In this document: in pieces, positions 7,270-15,289 of the stretch | Position numbering within the stretch: position 1 is the first letter of the stretch | Layout: each line of letters opens with the position of its first letter | NCBI GenBank assembly: GCA_035581425.1 | Contig: DATJVP010000115.1 | Coordinates: 1 to 25,979 of the forward strand | DNA: 25,979 nt | DNA from: DASZHJ01 sp035581425 | Lineage (GTDB): Bacteria > Pseudomonadota > Alphaproteobacteria > ATCC43930 > CGMCC-115725 | Direction: 5' to 3' | Program-made: the position numbers and the translations under genes | The notes under the pieces: generated by a model | Seen by the model: only the letters and a program-made list of their open reading frames with translations | Databases searched by the model: none | What the model was told of the DNA's origin: nothing

Positions 7270-8775
7270 CTACTGCCGATATTCCACTCCGCGAAGCCGG
7301 ATTATTCCGTCGGGGTATTGCACAAAGCCCGCGACCTTCGCGGTGAAGGCGGCGATGTATTGCCGGTGATAGAGGTAGATGATCGGGTTATCCCTGGCGA
7401 TCACCTCCGCAGCCTTGAAATAGGCAAGGCGCCGCTTCTCGGGGTCGCTGGAGGCGCGGCCCGCAGCGAGGGCGGCGTCGAGCTCGGCGCTGCAGTAATG
7501 TCCGTCATTGCCGGGATTGCCGCATTGCAGGAGGGTCGCGATGTTGCCGTCGGGATCGACGCGGCCGCTCCAGCCCACGAAATCGGACTCGGAGTTTCCC
7601 TCCTTCGCGGCCTTGAGCATGCTGATGAACTCGATCGATTGCAGCTCGATGTCGATCCCGGCCTCGGCCGCCATGGACTGAATGACCTGCGCAACCTGCA
7701 GGCTCTCGGTGCCGTTGGGCACGAGCATCTTGAGGTTGACGCGCTCGTAGCCCGCCTGCTTCAGGAGCGCCTTTGCCTTCGCGACATCGCGCGCCGGCAC
7801 GGGGTAATCCTTGTTGTAGAATTTGTTGTTGGGCGGCTGTGCCTGATTTCCGGGCAGGTATTGGCCCGCGAAGGCGACCTCGTTGAGCGCCTTGCGGTCG
7901 ATGGCGAGGCTCAGCGCCTCGCGAACCTCGGGCTTCTTGAAGGCGGGGTTCGCCTTCGGACCATTGTCGACGTTGATGGTGATGCCCTGATAGGCAAGGC
8001 TCGTCGCCGCGGCGATCGCGAATTTGGGATCGGCCTTGAGGCCGGCGACCTCCGTCGGCGGCACGCGCTCGATGAAGTCGAGCTGTCCCGCGCGGAGATT
8101 GGCGATCCGCACGGCATCGTCGGGGACGGGCTGATAAACGAGCTTCTCGAAATGGAACTTGCCCTTGTCCCAGTAACTGGGCACACGCTCGAGCACGATC
8201 TTGTCCTGCGCGATGCGCTCCACCACGCGGTAGGGGCCGACGCAGACGGGGTTGTCGTCGAGCTTGGCGCCGGGGGCAGAGGCCGCCTTCGGCGACACCA
8301 TCATCCCCGCACGATCGGAGAACTGCGCGATGAGCGGCGCATTCGGCTTCTCGAGGTCGATGCGGACGGTGAGGTCGTCGATCACGGTGGCACCGGTGAC
8401 ACCCGCGATCTCGGCCTTGCGTCTGCTCTCCGGCATCGTCAGGAAGCGCTCGATGTTGAACTTGACGGCCGCCGCGTTGAAGGGCTCGCCATCGGAGAAA
8501 GTGACGCCCGCGCGGAGTCGCAAGGTCAGCGCCTTGCCATCGGGCGAGGTCTCCCAGGCTTCCGCGAGCTGCGGCACGAAGCTCGTATCCGGCGCGATGT
8601 CCACGAGCTTGTCGCAGATCGAGGCCAGCACCACGCGGCCGACATAGCTCCAGGCCTTCGCGGGATCGAAGGAGTCCGGGTCCTCCGCGAGGCCGATGCG
8701 AAGCGTCTGCGCCTCCGCGGCCACGGCGCTCGCGAGCAGCGCGCCGAAAGCCGCCGCAAATATACGTCGTTTCAT
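7270..8775 (-). CDS. ABC transporter substrate-binding protein, family 5 (peptide/nickel type)
   Basis: A 501-residue exported protein. A signal peptide (KRRIFAAAFGALLASAVAAEA, cleavage near residue 22) is followed by the SBP family 5 layout: TLRIGLAEDPDSFDPAKAW at the mature N-terminus, a GVTFSDGEPFNAAAVKFNIER block, and VREALSLAIDRKAL in the middle. Relatives bind oligopeptides, nickel complexes, glutathione or opines in the periplasm. GGGGAGG precedes the ATG. No DppBCDF-type permease or ATPase partner is in the window. It may work with genes elsewhere or, less likely, with the downstream NitT/TauT-type system. The 104-nt gap to the permease contains a GC-rich imperfect hairpin near 7248-7266 but no convincing terminator. 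Confidence 0.9.
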   Translation of the reverse strand: MKRRIFAAAFGALLASAVAAEAQTLRIGLAEDPDSFDPAKAWSYVGRVVLASICDKLVDIAPDTSFVPQLAEAWETSPDGKALTLRLRAGVTFSDGEPFNAAAVKFNIERFLTMPESRRKAEIAGVTGATVIDDLTVRIDLEKPNAPLIAQFSDRAGMMVSPKAASAPGAKLDDNPVCVGPYRVVERIAQDKIVLERVPSYWDKGKFHFEKLVYQPVPDDAVRIANLRAGQLDFIERVPPTEVAGLKADPKFAIAAATSLAYQGITINVDNGPKANPAFKKPEVREALSLAIDRKALNEVAFAGQYLPGNQAQPPNNKFYNKDYPVPARDVAKAKALLKQAGYERVNLKMLVPNGTESLQVAQVIQSMAAEAGIDIELQSIEFISMLKAAKEGNSESDFVGWSGRVDPDGNIATLLQCGNPGNDGHYCSAELDAALAAGRASSDPEKRRLAYFKAAEVIARDNPIIYLYHRQYIAAFTAKVAGFVQYPDGIIRLRGVEYRQ

Positions 8776-8865
8776 GAATAGCCTCCCCCGATGACACCGC
8801 GCGGTGCCAACTTCTATTAGCGCGGCGGCAGCGCTCTCACCAGGGTTCGATTTTGGAATCCGCGC

Positions 8866-9168
8866 TCAGTCCTCGAGGAGCTGGCCGATCTTGAGTGCGA
8901 CGCCCATCGAGCCCTCGACCTTGAGCTTGCCGGTCATGTAGGCGAGCGTCGGGTTGAGATTTCCGTCGATGAGTTTCTGCAGGCTCTCGAGGCTCAGCGC
9001 CAGCGTCGTGTCGGACTCGCCGGCCTCGTTTCCGATCGCGGCCGGCACCTGAGTTCCATCCCAATAGATGATGCCGTCCTCGCCGAGATCGAAGGTCACG
9101 CGATAGCCGAGCTTCGGCGCGAGCGCGGCCTTGGCACGGATGGCTGCGGTGGCGCTTTCGAGGGACAT
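8866..9168 (-). CDS. SCP2 sterol-carrier-domain protein
   Basis: A 100-residue stand-alone SCP2-like domain with the usual features: VTFDLGEDGIIYWDG, then LSLESLQKLIDGNLNPTLAYMTGKLKVEG and a terminal ALKIGQLL helix. SCP2 domains hold lipids or acyl-CoAs in a hydrophobic tunnel; small bacterial ones are often linked to lipid or acyl-CoA metabolism, and their exact role is unclear. The frame is open to 9624, but ATG at 9168 is right because GGAGGCGAG precedes it and the domain begins immediately after. It is divergent from the TSUP gene, with about 108 nt between them. It has no obvious operon partner, being separated from the SBP gene by 90 nt. Confidence 0.88.
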   Translation of the reverse strand: MSLESATAAIRAKAALAPKLGYRVTFDLGEDGIIYWDGTQVPAAIGNEAGESDTTLALSLESLQKLIDGNLNPTLAYMTGKLKVEGSMGVALKIGQLLED

Positions 9169-9276
9169 GGGCTCGCCTCCGGGATGGTCCGGGCCAGCGA
9201 TAGCAGAGGCCAGCACCTCTGGCCAGCGTCCGCGACGCTTCTCAGCGCGGGAGGCTGCCATTAGGGTGACGCCGTC

Positions 9277-10017
9277 ATGCCGCCGCTCCCGGCCATCCTC
9301 TATTCGATTTTCGCGCTTTTCGCCGGCGGCCTCTTCAAGGGCGTGGCGGGGATCGGGTTGCCGCTGGTGGGCGTGCCGCTCTTGACCGTGGCGCTCAGCC
9401 TCAAGCAGTCGGTCGCGACGCTCGTGATGCCTCTCATCTTCTCGAACCTCTTCCAGAGCTTCGAGGGCGGCCAATTCCGGCCGGTGTTGCGACGTTTCTG
9501 GCCGGTCCACCTGACGCTCTTCGTGACGATCGTCTTCAGCACGCGGGCGCTCGTCGCGGTCCCCGAGCGCTATCTTTTCGGCGTGATCGGCGCCGCGCTC
9601 ATTGTCATTCCCGGGATCGCCCATCTCTTTCCGAGGGTCCGGCTGCGCGAGCGGGAGGAGCGCTGGCTCGGGCCGCTGACCGGCATCGTCTCGGGCCTGG
9701 TGGGCGGCGTCTCCAGCTACTACGGTCCCGTGCTCCTCCTTTACGTCATGTGGCTCAGACTGCCGAAGGCGATCTTCGTGGTCGCGATATCGCAGATGTA
9801 CACGGTGGGCTCGATCGGTCTCGCGCTGGGATTGCTTGCCTTCGGTGTCGCAACGCCGGCCGAGCTCGGGATCTCCGCTCTCGCTTGCGCGCCCGTCTTC
9901 GCGGGACTGCTGCTCGGGCAGCGCGTGCGTCTGCGACTGAGCGAGCGCAACTTCTCGCTCCTCATCCTCGCCACATATCTCGTGACGGGCACGAGCTTCC
10001 TGCTGCGGCTCGCCTGA
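9277..10017 (+). CDS. TSUP (TauE/SafE) family permease
   Basis: A 246-residue integral membrane protein with about 8 hydrophobic helices in two similar halves. Each half begins with a GxxxGxxGIGxP-like segment: FAGGLFKGVAGIGLPLVGVP near residue 16 and GIVSGLVGGVSSYYGPVLLLY near 130. This is the TauE/SafE pattern of exporters or channels for sulfite, sulfoacetate or other small organic anions. The start at 9277 has a modest AGGGTGA upstream. It stands alone, 58 nt before the Rap1a-like gene. Substrate not predictable. Confidence 0.85.
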   Translation: MPPLPAILYSIFALFAGGLFKGVAGIGLPLVGVPLLTVALSLKQSVATLVMPLIFSNLFQSFEGGQFRPVLRRFWPVHLTLFVTIVFSTRALVAVPERYLFGVIGAALIVIPGIAHLFPRVRLREREERWLGPLTGIVSGLVGGVSSYYGPVLLLYVMWLRLPKAIFVVAISQMYTVGSIGLALGLLAFGVATPAELGISALACAPVFAGLLLGQRVRLRLSERNFSLLILATYLVTGTSFLLRLA

Positions 10018-10075
10018 GCGGCGGCTTTCACGTCTGCGCGAAGATCGCTAGTCTCCGCCTCACGAGGAGGCGGCA

Positions 10076-10453
10076 ATGCGCGGATGGCGATGGAATCTTT
10101 GTTCTGCGAGCGCGGTTTTGGCGCTCGCGCTGGTTTCGGCGGCTGGAACGAGCCGGGCGCAGACGCCCGTGCCTGTCGCGACCTACCTCGATGGCAAAAC
10201 CTATCAAGGCTTGAGCGACGAGGCGCGGACCAATTACGTCCTCGGCCTCTTCGACATGATGCAGCGCATGACGAGCGCCGTGACGGAGCCGAAGACACGG
10301 GAGCTGCTCGCGCGCTACAACCGCTGCGCCGCCGGCATGAACGCGCGCGAGCTCCGCGAGTTCGTGGACGGCTACCTCCTGGCGGACCAAAGCGCCGCGC
10401 AATACGCGATGGCCAGCAACTTCATTGCGGCGCTCGGCCTGCGCTGCCCCTGA
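10076..10453 (+). CDS. Exported Rap1a/Tai-like small protein
   Basis: A 125-residue protein with an N-terminal signal peptide (hydrophobic core ASAVLALALVSAAG, cleavage after SRA near residue 28). The mature part has YVLGLFDMM, a Cys at about residue 84 (NRCAAGMNARELREFVDGYL) and a C-terminal LRCP. This order, a YVxG helix then a C...L...V..YL helix and an ALGLxC end, resembles the Rap1a/Tai domain, known from periplasmic immunity proteins against peptidoglycan amidase effectors of type VI secretion; it probably forms one disulfide. No effector or T6SS gene is nearby, so an immunity role is not supported here. GAGGAGG lies just upstream of the start. It ends 12 nt from the convergent sulfotransferase. 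Confidence 0.7.
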   Translation: MRGWRWNLCSASAVLALALVSAAGTSRAQTPVPVATYLDGKTYQGLSDEARTNYVLGLFDMMQRMTSAVTEPKTRELLARYNRCAAGMNARELREFVDGYLLADQSAAQYAMASNFIAALGLRCP

Positions 10454-10465
10454 GCGAGGCCCGGG

Positions 10466-11281
10466 TCAGACCACCCGCACCCGGCGGAGATTGAGCGCGG
10501 GATCCATCCAGAAGCTGTCGTTCTCGTAGCGGCGGAAGAGGTCCGGCGGCAGGATCGTCTGCCGCTCCTGCGGCACGACGCGCCGGCTCACGTCGTGGAG
10601 GCCCGGTGTGCCCAGCCGCGCATCGAACTCGGGCTCGGAATACTGCACGTTGTCGAAATCGTGCTTGAAGGGCGGCTCGCCCACGAAATCGTAGATCGCG
10701 CCGATGGCCTTCTCGGGCTCGCGCGTCAGCGTCTCGTATTTGATGATCAAGAGGCGGTCGGCCTCCTCGCTGTAGAAGGCCTCCTTGAGCGCGTTCCAGG
10801 CGAAGCCCACGAGGCCCGAGCCCGCGGAGAGCGCCTCGACGCGGCTGTAAACCGTTCCGCCGGGATCGTAGTTGAAGATGCGGGAGGTCTCGTACTTGTT
10901 CTTCCGCATGAGACGCTCGACGCTATCCATGATCCAGGGCAGATGGCGCACCGTCGCGATCACCTTGGCCTTGGGGAAGAGGTCTGCCACCAGCGACATG
11001 CGGCTGCACCAGAAGCGGTTGGTGTCAAAGACGACCTTCCGGGGATGGGTGTCCTTGTAATAGCCGGTGACGACGCTGCGCAGGATCTCTTTGCGCTGCT
11101 CGTTGTTGAAGAAGACGCCGAACTCGTTGCGCTGGCTCATCTCGCCGAGGAGCGAGAGCATGAGCGAGCCGACGCCGCTCGTCATTCCCGCATGGAAGCG
11201 CGGATTCTGCCGGAGGATGCCCGCGAGCAAGGTTGAGCCCGCGCGCGGCAGGCCCGAGAGGAAATGTATGCCGTTTTGCAT
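10466..11281 (-). CDS. Sulfotransferase family protein
   Basis: A 271-residue cytosolic-type sulfotransferase. It has the PAPS 5'-phosphosulfate loop at residues 9-19 (SGLPRAGSTLL) and a 3'-phosphate-binding element in which Arg112 and Ser120 are 8 residues apart (VRHLPWIMDSVERL), the spacing seen in PAPS-dependent sulfotransferases. KYETL near residue 175 is a common later motif. Such enzymes move sulfate from PAPS to hydroxyl or amino groups of small molecules, lipids or glycans; the acceptor is unknown. No PAPS synthesis genes are nearby. The Shine-Dalgarno is weak (GGGGAGCGG about 10 nt upstream). Confidence 0.85.
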   Translation of the reverse strand: MQNGIHFLSGLPRAGSTLLAGILRQNPRFHAGMTSGVGSLMLSLLGEMSQRNEFGVFFNNEQRKEILRSVVTGYYKDTHPRKVVFDTNRFWCSRMSLVADLFPKAKVIATVRHLPWIMDSVERLMRKNKYETSRIFNYDPGGTVYSRVEALSAGSGLVGFAWNALKEAFYSEEADRLLIIKYETLTREPEKAIGAIYDFVGEPPFKHDFDNVQYSEPEFDARLGTPGLHDVSRRVVPQERQTILPPDLFRRYENDSFWMDPALNLRRVRVV

Positions 11282-11480
11282 GGATGCCGCCGCCGCTCCC
11301 CGCCGATCCCAATGTCCACCCCTTTTAGGGCGGCGGGATCATAATGGATGGCGCGCGGGGGCAACAGATGGAAAGCGGCACCGCACTTCCGAGGCGGGCC
11401 GCATTGCGCTTGCGTGGGCGCGGCGTCTACATTTCGGGCGAAAAATGCCTTAATCCCCGCCGCAACCCGAGCCGATCCTC

Positions 11481-12653
11481 ATGCCCGACACGAGCTTTCT
11501 CGAGTGGCCGTTCTTCGAGCGGGAGCACAGAGATTTGACGGGCCGGTTTCGGCCCTGGGTCGAGACCGAGCTTGGCCCCTTCGCGACGGCGGAAAACCGC
11601 GAGGGCGAGGCGGCGCGCGCGATCTTCGAGCGGATCGGTGCCGCAGGCTGGCTCGCGGGCATAATTCCCGCAGCGGAATCCGAAGGCGGAGGCCTCGATT
11701 TGCGGAGGGCGTGTCTCATCCGCGAGGTTCTTGCTTACGACTCAGGGCTCGCGGATGTCGCGTTCTCGGAGCCGTGGCTCGCGAGCCTGCCGATCGCGCT
11801 CTACGGCAACGCCGAGCAGCGGCGGCATATTCTCCCCGAGATCGAGGCGGGGCGATCCGTCCCTGCCTTCGCGCTCTCGGAGCCCGCTGCCGGCTCCGAC
11901 GTCTCCGCGATCGCGACCGAGGCGCGCGAGACCGACGACGGATACGTCATCGAGGGACGCAAGACCTGGACCTCGAATGCGGGCGTCGCCGATCTCTATG
12001 TCGTCTTCGCGCGCCTCGAGGGTGCGGGCATTTCGGCCTTCCTCGTCCCCGGAGACGCCGCGGGGATCGTGCTCGAGGAGCGTCTCAAGGTCCTGCCGCC
12101 GCACACGGTGGGCACGCTCTCCTTCCGGAATTGCCGCGTGCCCAAGGACTGCCTCCTCGGCCGTGCCGGGGACGGCATTCGGATGGCGCTGACGGCGCTC
12201 GATCTCTTCCGGCCGACCGTGGGCGCGGCGACGCTGGGCTTCGCGCGGCGGGCCTTCGACGAGGCGCTTCGGCGCAGCCTCGGACGCACGGCCTTCGGCA
12301 AGCCCATCGCTGAGCACCAACTCATCCAGCACAAGCTCGCGGACATGGCCGTGAGCATCGACGCCGCGGCGCTCCTCGTCTATCGCGCGGCTTGGCTCAA
12401 CGACCGCGGCGGCGGGCGCTCGACCCGGGCGGCCGCGATCGCCAAGCTCTTCTCGACCGAGGCCGCTCAGGAGGTGGTCGACCAATCCCTCCAAATCCAC
12501 GGCGGCATGGGCGTCGTCCCGGGGCTCGCGGTCGAGCGCCTCTATCGCGAAGTCCGGGCCTTCCGCATCTTCGACGGCACCAGCGAGATCCAGCGCCTCA
12601 TCATCGCCAAGGAAGCGCTCCGCGCCTTTTCGGGGCGGTCGCCCGAGGGCTGA
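11481..12653 (+). CDS. Acyl-CoA dehydrogenase family protein
   Basis: A 390-residue FAD-dependent acyl-CoA dehydrogenase fold. The ACAD signature FALSEPAAGSDVSAI lies near residue 131, the substrate/FAD strand GRKTWTSNAG near 158, FGKPIAEHQ near 273, and QIHGGMGVVPGLAVERLYREVRAFRIF near the end. These enzymes insert an alpha-beta double bond into acyl-CoA. At the position of the catalytic Glu of medium-chain enzymes (YEGT) it reads FDGTSEIQR, so Asp replaces Glu. The alternative Glu site of isovaleryl/long-chain enzymes (LDLER) reads LDLFRP here. Activity may be altered. It lies 99 nt before the GntR regulator on the same strand, but a promoter in the gap suggests separate control. Its own ribosome-binding site is weak. 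Confidence 0.88.
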   Translation: MPDTSFLEWPFFEREHRDLTGRFRPWVETELGPFATAENREGEAARAIFERIGAAGWLAGIIPAAESEGGGLDLRRACLIREVLAYDSGLADVAFSEPWLASLPIALYGNAEQRRHILPEIEAGRSVPAFALSEPAAGSDVSAIATEARETDDGYVIEGRKTWTSNAGVADLYVVFARLEGAGISAFLVPGDAAGIVLEERLKVLPPHTVGTLSFRNCRVPKDCLLGRAGDGIRMALTALDLFRPTVGAATLGFARRAFDEALRRSLGRTAFGKPIAEHQLIQHKLADMAVSIDAAALLVYRAAWLNDRGGGRSTRAAAIAKLFSTEAAQEVVDQSLQIHGGMGVVPGLAVERLYREVRAFRIFDGTSEIQRLIIAKEALRAFSGRSPEG

Positions 12654-12659
12654 GCCCCC

Positions 12660-12687
12660 TTGCGACTCTGCTGGTATCTGATATACA
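12660..12687 (+). promoter_or_regulatory. Possible promoter with overlapping GTAT-N5-ATAC palindrome
   Basis: TTGCGA at 12660-12665, a 16-nt spacer and TATACA at 12682-12687 resemble a sigma70 promoter for the GntR-oxc run. The palindrome GTAT-ctgat-ATAC (12674-12686) overlaps the -10 element, so a regulator bound there would block transcription. Judged by eye only. Confidence 0.4.
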
Positions 12688-12730
12688 AGATGCCAACAAA
12701 CAGGCGCCAAAGATAAAATCGGCGCTAAGA

Positions 12731-12752
12731 GCTTGATATTCCTACATCAAGC
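12731..12752 (+). promoter_or_regulatory. 22-bp inverted repeat abutting the gntR start codon
   Basis: GCTTGAT (12731-12737) and ATCAAGC (12746-12752) form perfect 7-bp arms with an 8-nt spacer, ending at the base before ATG 12753. There is no Shine-Dalgarno in this space. The site could be the regulator's own operator or an RNA hairpin hiding the start. FCD-type GntR proteins bind palindromes of this size, though this one lacks the common TNGTNNNACNA core. Confidence 0.5.
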
Positions 12753-13472
12753 ATGGGACGGATGGCCGAAGACACAGCCATAGATGTGGCGCCCAAGCTG
12801 GCGGTGAAGTCGATCGACACGCAGTCGAGCTTCCGCACGCGGGCCTATCAGGCGCTCAAGGAGGCGATCGCCTCCGTCAACGTCTACGCGCATCAGGGCG
12901 AGATCAGGCTCGACGAGCGCCAACTCTCGCAGGATTTGGGCGTAAGCCGTACGCCGATCCGCGAGGCGATGACGCTCCTCGAGCAAGAGGGCTTCGTGCG
13001 GACGCAGCCACGCCGCGGCGTCTTCCTCGTGCGCAAGACCAAGCGCGAGATCATCGAGATTATCCATGTCTGGGCGGCGCTCGAGAGCATGGCGGCGCGG
13101 CTCGTCACGCGCGATGCGAGCGATGCCGAAATCGCGACGCTCCGGAAGCTCTTCGACGAGTTCCAGGATGGCTCGCCCGCCGGTCACATGGACGAATACT
13201 CCGACGCCAACATCGCCTTCCACCAGGCGATCATTCGCTTGAGCAAGTCGAAGGTCATCGCGGGCATGACCGAGAACCTCTTCATACACGTGCGCGCGAT
13301 CCGCCAGGTGACGATCCGGCAGCAGAACCGCGCGGCCCGCTCGATCGTCGATCACATGAAGATCATCGAGGCGCTGGAGTGCCGCGACACCGAGCTCGCG
13401 GAGCGCTTGACGCGCCAGCACGCGCTCGACCTCGCGGAGCACGTCGCGAAGCACTGCGATTTCCTGAGCTGA
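12753..13472 (+). CDS. GntR-family regulator, FCD (FadR) subfamily, of the oxalate genes
   Basis: A 239-residue repressor-type protein. A winged helix-turn-helix occupies roughly residues 28-93 (LDERQLSQDLGVSRTPIREAM, then QEGFVRTQPRRGVFL). An all-helical FCD ligand domain follows, with Asp and His residues expected to bind a metal (SDANIAFHQAI, IVDHMKIIEAL, TRQHALDLAEH). FCD regulators commonly sense small organic acids, so oxalate or a CoA-pathway intermediate is a reasonable but unproven ligand. It lies 31 nt before oxc on the same strand and is probably co-transcribed. ATG 12753 has no Shine-Dalgarno. ATG 12762 in the same frame is an alternative and has GGGACGG very close. Confidence 0.88.
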   Translation: MGRMAEDTAIDVAPKLAVKSIDTQSSFRTRAYQALKEAIASVNVYAHQGEIRLDERQLSQDLGVSRTPIREAMTLLEQEGFVRTQPRRGVFLVRKTKREIIEIIHVWAALESMAARLVTRDASDAEIATLRKLFDEFQDGSPAGHMDEYSDANIAFHQAIIRLSKSKVIAGMTENLFIHVRAIRQVTIRQQNRAARSIVDHMKIIEALECRDTELAERLTRQHALDLAEHVAKHCDFLS

Positions 13473-13503
13473 ATAACGAACGATCTCCAGGGAGGAGAAG
13501 CCG

Positions 13504-15249
13504 ATGACGCAAGCAACGACGCTGAAGGGAGAGGCAAGAGGCGGCGCCGACGAGACGCAGGAGCTCACCGATGGCTTCCATCTCATCATCGATGCGCTGA
13601 AGCTCAACGGCCTCACCACGATCTACGGCGTGCCCGGAATTCCGATCACGGATTTCGGCCGCATGGCGCAGGCTGCGGGCATCCGCGTGCTCTCCTTCCG
13701 GCACGAGCAGAATGCGGGCTATGCCGCGGCGATCGCGGGCTACCTCACCAAGAAGCCCGGCATCTGCCTCACGGTCTCGGCGCCGGGATTCCTCAACGGG
13801 CTCACCGCGCTCGCGCACGCCACCACGAACTGCTTCCCGATGATCCTGATCTCCGGCTCCTCCGAGCGCGAGATCGTGGATTTGCAGCAGGGCGACTACG
13901 AGGAGATGGACCAGCTCGCGGTAGCGAAGCCGCTTTGCAAGGCGGCCTTCCGCGTGCTGCACGCCGCTGACATCGGCATCGGCCTTGCGCGTGCGATCCG
14001 CGCCGCCGTCTCCGGCCGCCCCGGCGGAGTCTATCTCGACCTGCCCGCGAAGCTCTTCGGCCAGGTCATGAATGCCGAGGCCGGACGGAAATCGCTGGTG
14101 AAGGTGATCGACGCCGCGCCCGCACAAATCCCCGCGCCCGCCGCGATCAAGCGCGCGCTCGAAGTGCTCAAATCCGCGAAGCGCCCGCTCATCATCCTCG
14201 GCAAAGGTGCGGCTTACGCGCAAGCCGACGAGGCGATCAAGGCGCTCGTCGAGAAAAGCGGCATTCCCTTCCTGCCCATGAGCATGGCGAAGGGGCTGCT
14301 CCCGGACACGCACCCGCAATGCGCGGGCGCCGCGCGCTCGACCGTGCTGAAGGATTCGGACGTAGTGATGCTGATCGGCGCGCGCCTCAACTGGCTCCTC
14401 TCGCACGGCAAGGGCAAGACCTGGGGCGATGCGCCCAAACGCTTCGTCCAAGTCGACATCGAGCCCAAGGAGATGGACAGCAACGTCGAGATCGCGGCTC
14501 CGGTAGTGGGCGATATCGGCTCTTGCGTTGCCGCGCTCGTCGACGGCATGGGCGCCAATTGGCCGGCGCCGCCCACGGACTGGACCGGCAGCGTCAGGGC
14601 GAAGCGCGAGGAGAACGTCGCCAAGATGGCGCCGCGCCTCATGAACAACAACTCGCCGATGGACTATCATGGCGCGCTCGGCGCCTTGCGCACGGTGCTC
14701 AAGGACCGGCCCGATGCGATCCTCGTCAATGAGGGCGCCAACACGCTCGACCTCGCGCGCGGCGTCATCGATGTCTACAAGCCGAGGAAGCGGCTCGACG
14801 TCGGCACCTGGGGCGTGATGGGCGTTGGCATGGGCCAGGCGATCGCCGCTGCTGTCGAGACCGGCAATCCCGTGCTCGCGGTCGAGGGCGACAGCGCCTT
14901 CGGCTTCTGCGGCATGGAGGTGGAGACGATCTGCCGCTACAACCTGCCGGTCTGCATCGTCGTCTTTAACAATGGCGGCATCTACCGCGGCACCGACGTC
15001 AATAGCGGGGGCGGCTCCGATCCCGCCACCACTGTCTTCGTCAAGGGCGCCCGCTACGAAAAGATGATGGAGGCCTTCGGCGGCGTGGGCATGCAGGCGG
15101 AATCGCCGGACGCTCTCAAGCGCGCGGTCGAGGCGGCGATGGATTCGGGGAAACCCACGCTCATCAACGCCGTGATCGACCCCGCCGCCGGCAGCGAGAG
15201 CGGCCGCATCGGCAATCTCAATCCGCAGAGCGCGCTGCGCAAGAAATAG
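13504..15249 (+). CDS. oxc: Oxalyl-CoA decarboxylase
   Basis: Thiamine-diphosphate enzyme converting oxalyl-CoA to formyl-CoA and CO2, the committed step of oxalate breakdown. The 581 residues carry the residues known from the Oxalobacter enzyme: Glu68 (RHEQN; Glu56 there) that activates the cofactor, Tyr132-Glu133 (GDYEEMD; Tyr120-Glu121 there), the ThDP/Mg motif EGDSAFGF...FNNGGIYRG (residues 461-496, with Tyr494), and the C-terminal SGRIGNLN with Ser566 and Arg568 (Ser553/Arg555 there). The whole set is intact, so it should be active. The N-terminal 20 residues are extra relative to the core. A strong AGGGAGGAG lies ahead of the ATG. It is followed by frc after 40 nt, and the pair defines the locus. 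Confidence 0.97.
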   Translation: MTQATTLKGEARGGADETQELTDGFHLIIDALKLNGLTTIYGVPGIPITDFGRMAQAAGIRVLSFRHEQNAGYAAAIAGYLTKKPGICLTVSAPGFLNGLTALAHATTNCFPMILISGSSEREIVDLQQGDYEEMDQLAVAKPLCKAAFRVLHAADIGIGLARAIRAAVSGRPGGVYLDLPAKLFGQVMNAEAGRKSLVKVIDAAPAQIPAPAAIKRALEVLKSAKRPLIILGKGAAYAQADEAIKALVEKSGIPFLPMSMAKGLLPDTHPQCAGAARSTVLKDSDVVMLIGARLNWLLSHGKGKTWGDAPKRFVQVDIEPKEMDSNVEIAAPVVGDIGSCVAALVDGMGANWPAPPTDWTGSVRAKREENVAKMAPRLMNNNSPMDYHGALGALRTVLKDRPDAILVNEGANTLDLARGVIDVYKPRKRLDVGTWGVMGVGMGQAIAAAVETGNPVLAVEGDSAFGFCGMEVETICRYNLPVCIVVFNNGGIYRGTDVNSGGGSDPATTVFVKGARYEKMMEAFGGVGMQAESPDALKRAVEAAMDSGKPTLINAVIDPAAGSESGRIGNLNPQSALRKK

Positions 15250-15289
15250 CGCACATTTCGACGAAACAAAGGGATCCCAGGAGAGGAAC

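Noticed and set aside
8866..9624. Long 252-residue form of the SCP2 protein
   Set aside because: The first 150 residues are highly charged, low in hydrophobics and overlap the TSUP gene; the domain and a ribosome-binding site start at 9168.
11282..11480. Defined promoters in the gap between sulfotransferase and acyl-CoA dehydrogenase
   Set aside because: A TTGCGC/TACATT-like pair near 11404-11433 is too poor a match to report in GC-rich DNA.
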